From Dyadobacter subterraneus (GTDB lineage Bacteria > Bacteroidota > Bacteroidia > Cytophagales > Spirosomataceae), in assembly GCF_015221875.1 (NCBI RefSeq), contig NZ_JACYGY010000001.1, positions 2,830,501-2,894,500 of the forward strand: a stretch of DNA of 64,000 nucleotides, given 5' to 3'. A program made the position numbers and the translations under genes. Each line of letters opens with the position of its first letter. Position 1 is the first letter of the stretch. The notes below the pieces were generated by a model. The model was not told the origin of the DNA, did not search any database, and worked only from the letters and a program-made list of their open reading frames with translations. Below are positions 63,518 through 64,000 of this stretch, one piece after another.

Positions 63518-64000
63518 TTATTTCGAAAAAACCTCATCTACCACATACCCGTTATTCTTCAGATATTCCTTCCAGTCTTCAATCAAAAAGTTTTTCAAAA
63601 CGCGCGGGAATTTATTTTGTCCACCCATTTTTCCTTTTGATTCCATCCAGCCGTAAAAAGCTTTATTGGGAAGTACAGTCACAAAAACATCTTTCAAAGC
63701 ATGCTTGCGTTCCACTGCATAATCATCATTCAACTCAGCAAGTTTGGCATCGATTTTGGTTTTCAAAACCTGCGGATCAACATTACTTTCTTCCACACCG
63801 ATATACCAGTGGTGAGCAAATAACGAATCATGTTCAACACCACAAACTGTAAATTCTTTGACAGTCAATCCTAATTCATCAGAAATTAAATCAACCGCTT
63901 TATTCATATTATCAACCGAAAGGTGTTCTCCACATAAGCTTAAATAATGCTTGGTACGGCCCGTGATAACAATTTCAGCCTTCGCTTTATCTACAAATTT
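63518..64000 (-). CDS. GH3 (auxin-responsive promoter) family protein, C-terminal part
   Basis: The reading frame enters from the right edge (codon boundary at 64000) and stops at 63518, giving the last 160 residues. VITGRTKHYLSLCGEHLSVDNM, then KMGGQNKFPRVLKN near the end, match the C-terminal domain of GH3 adenylating enzymes, which in plants conjugate amino acids to jasmonate or auxin. Bacterial homologues are common in Bacteroidota and uncharacterised. The ATG at 63907 is internal, not the start. Confidence 0.85.
   Translation of the reverse strand, partial: KFVDKAKAEIVITGRTKHYLSLCGEHLSVDNMNKAVDLISDELGLTVKEFTVCGVEHDSLFAHHWYIGVEESNVDPQVLKTKIDAKLAELNDDYAVERKHALKDVFVTVLPNKAFYGWMESKGKMGGQNKFPRVLKNFLIEDWKEYLKNNGYVVDEVFSK

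Overview
The window looks like chromosomal DNA of a Gram-negative Bacteroidota bacterium, most likely a Cytophagales member close to Dyadobacter. The grounds are a gliding-motility gene (gldC), a long-form ispG, type III and type II glutamine synthetases side by side, DUF4197, DUF4159 and DUF6728 proteins, several TAnnTTTG -7 boxes and no Shine-Dalgarno sequences. G+C is moderate to low by eye. No rRNA, tRNA, CRISPR array, prophage or complete insertion sequence was seen.

Layout. 1-8.6 kb (minus strand): the 5' end of a secreted peptidase, an RND/MMPL exporter, a methyltransferase, an orphan TPR histidine kinase, a DNA glycosylase, yicC and pdxA. 8.8-13.5 kb: a 2-hydroxyacid dehydrogenase, then DUF421, rplY, prs, PAP2 and trpS. 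13.5-14.05 kb: a toxin-antitoxin pair whose toxin is broken. 14.2-19 kb: DUF2461, dnaE and a thioredoxin. 19.1-19.28 kb: a REP-like hairpin island.

19.3-28 kb (minus strand) is the most distinctive region. It holds an alpha/beta hydrolase, an ATP-grasp ligase with a long Lys/Ala/Pro tail, a GCS2-type carboxylate-amine ligase, a class I amidotransferase and an uncharacterised ATP-grasp-like protein. These are followed by a class III aminotransferase, an aldose-epimerase-like protein and a beta-lactamase-like hydrolase. The first five look like a pathway that makes amide or peptide bonds on an unknown small molecule. A second esterase lies nearby on the plus strand.

30-43 kb: a LuxC-type acyl-CoA reductase divergent from a ferredoxin; then a nitrogen-assimilation region with a porin and Amt, glnN, a very acidic unknown protein and a GSII gene preceded by a strong palindrome. 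mtaB and an LTA-synthase-like gene lie between. 42.4-54.6 kb: rsmE, DUF4159, a desaturase, a two-component system joined to an E2 acyltransferase and a nucleotidase gene, cinA, DUF4197, gldC, and an ispG group. 54.8-61 kb: a sugar locus (GHMP kinase, FucP-like transporter, GH109-like oxidoreductase), queD overlapping folE, and a Tat-exported isomerase-like protein. 61-64 kb: a CDF transporter, a NUDIX hydrolase, LysE, a second REP-like island with compensatory base changes, and a truncated GH3-family gene.
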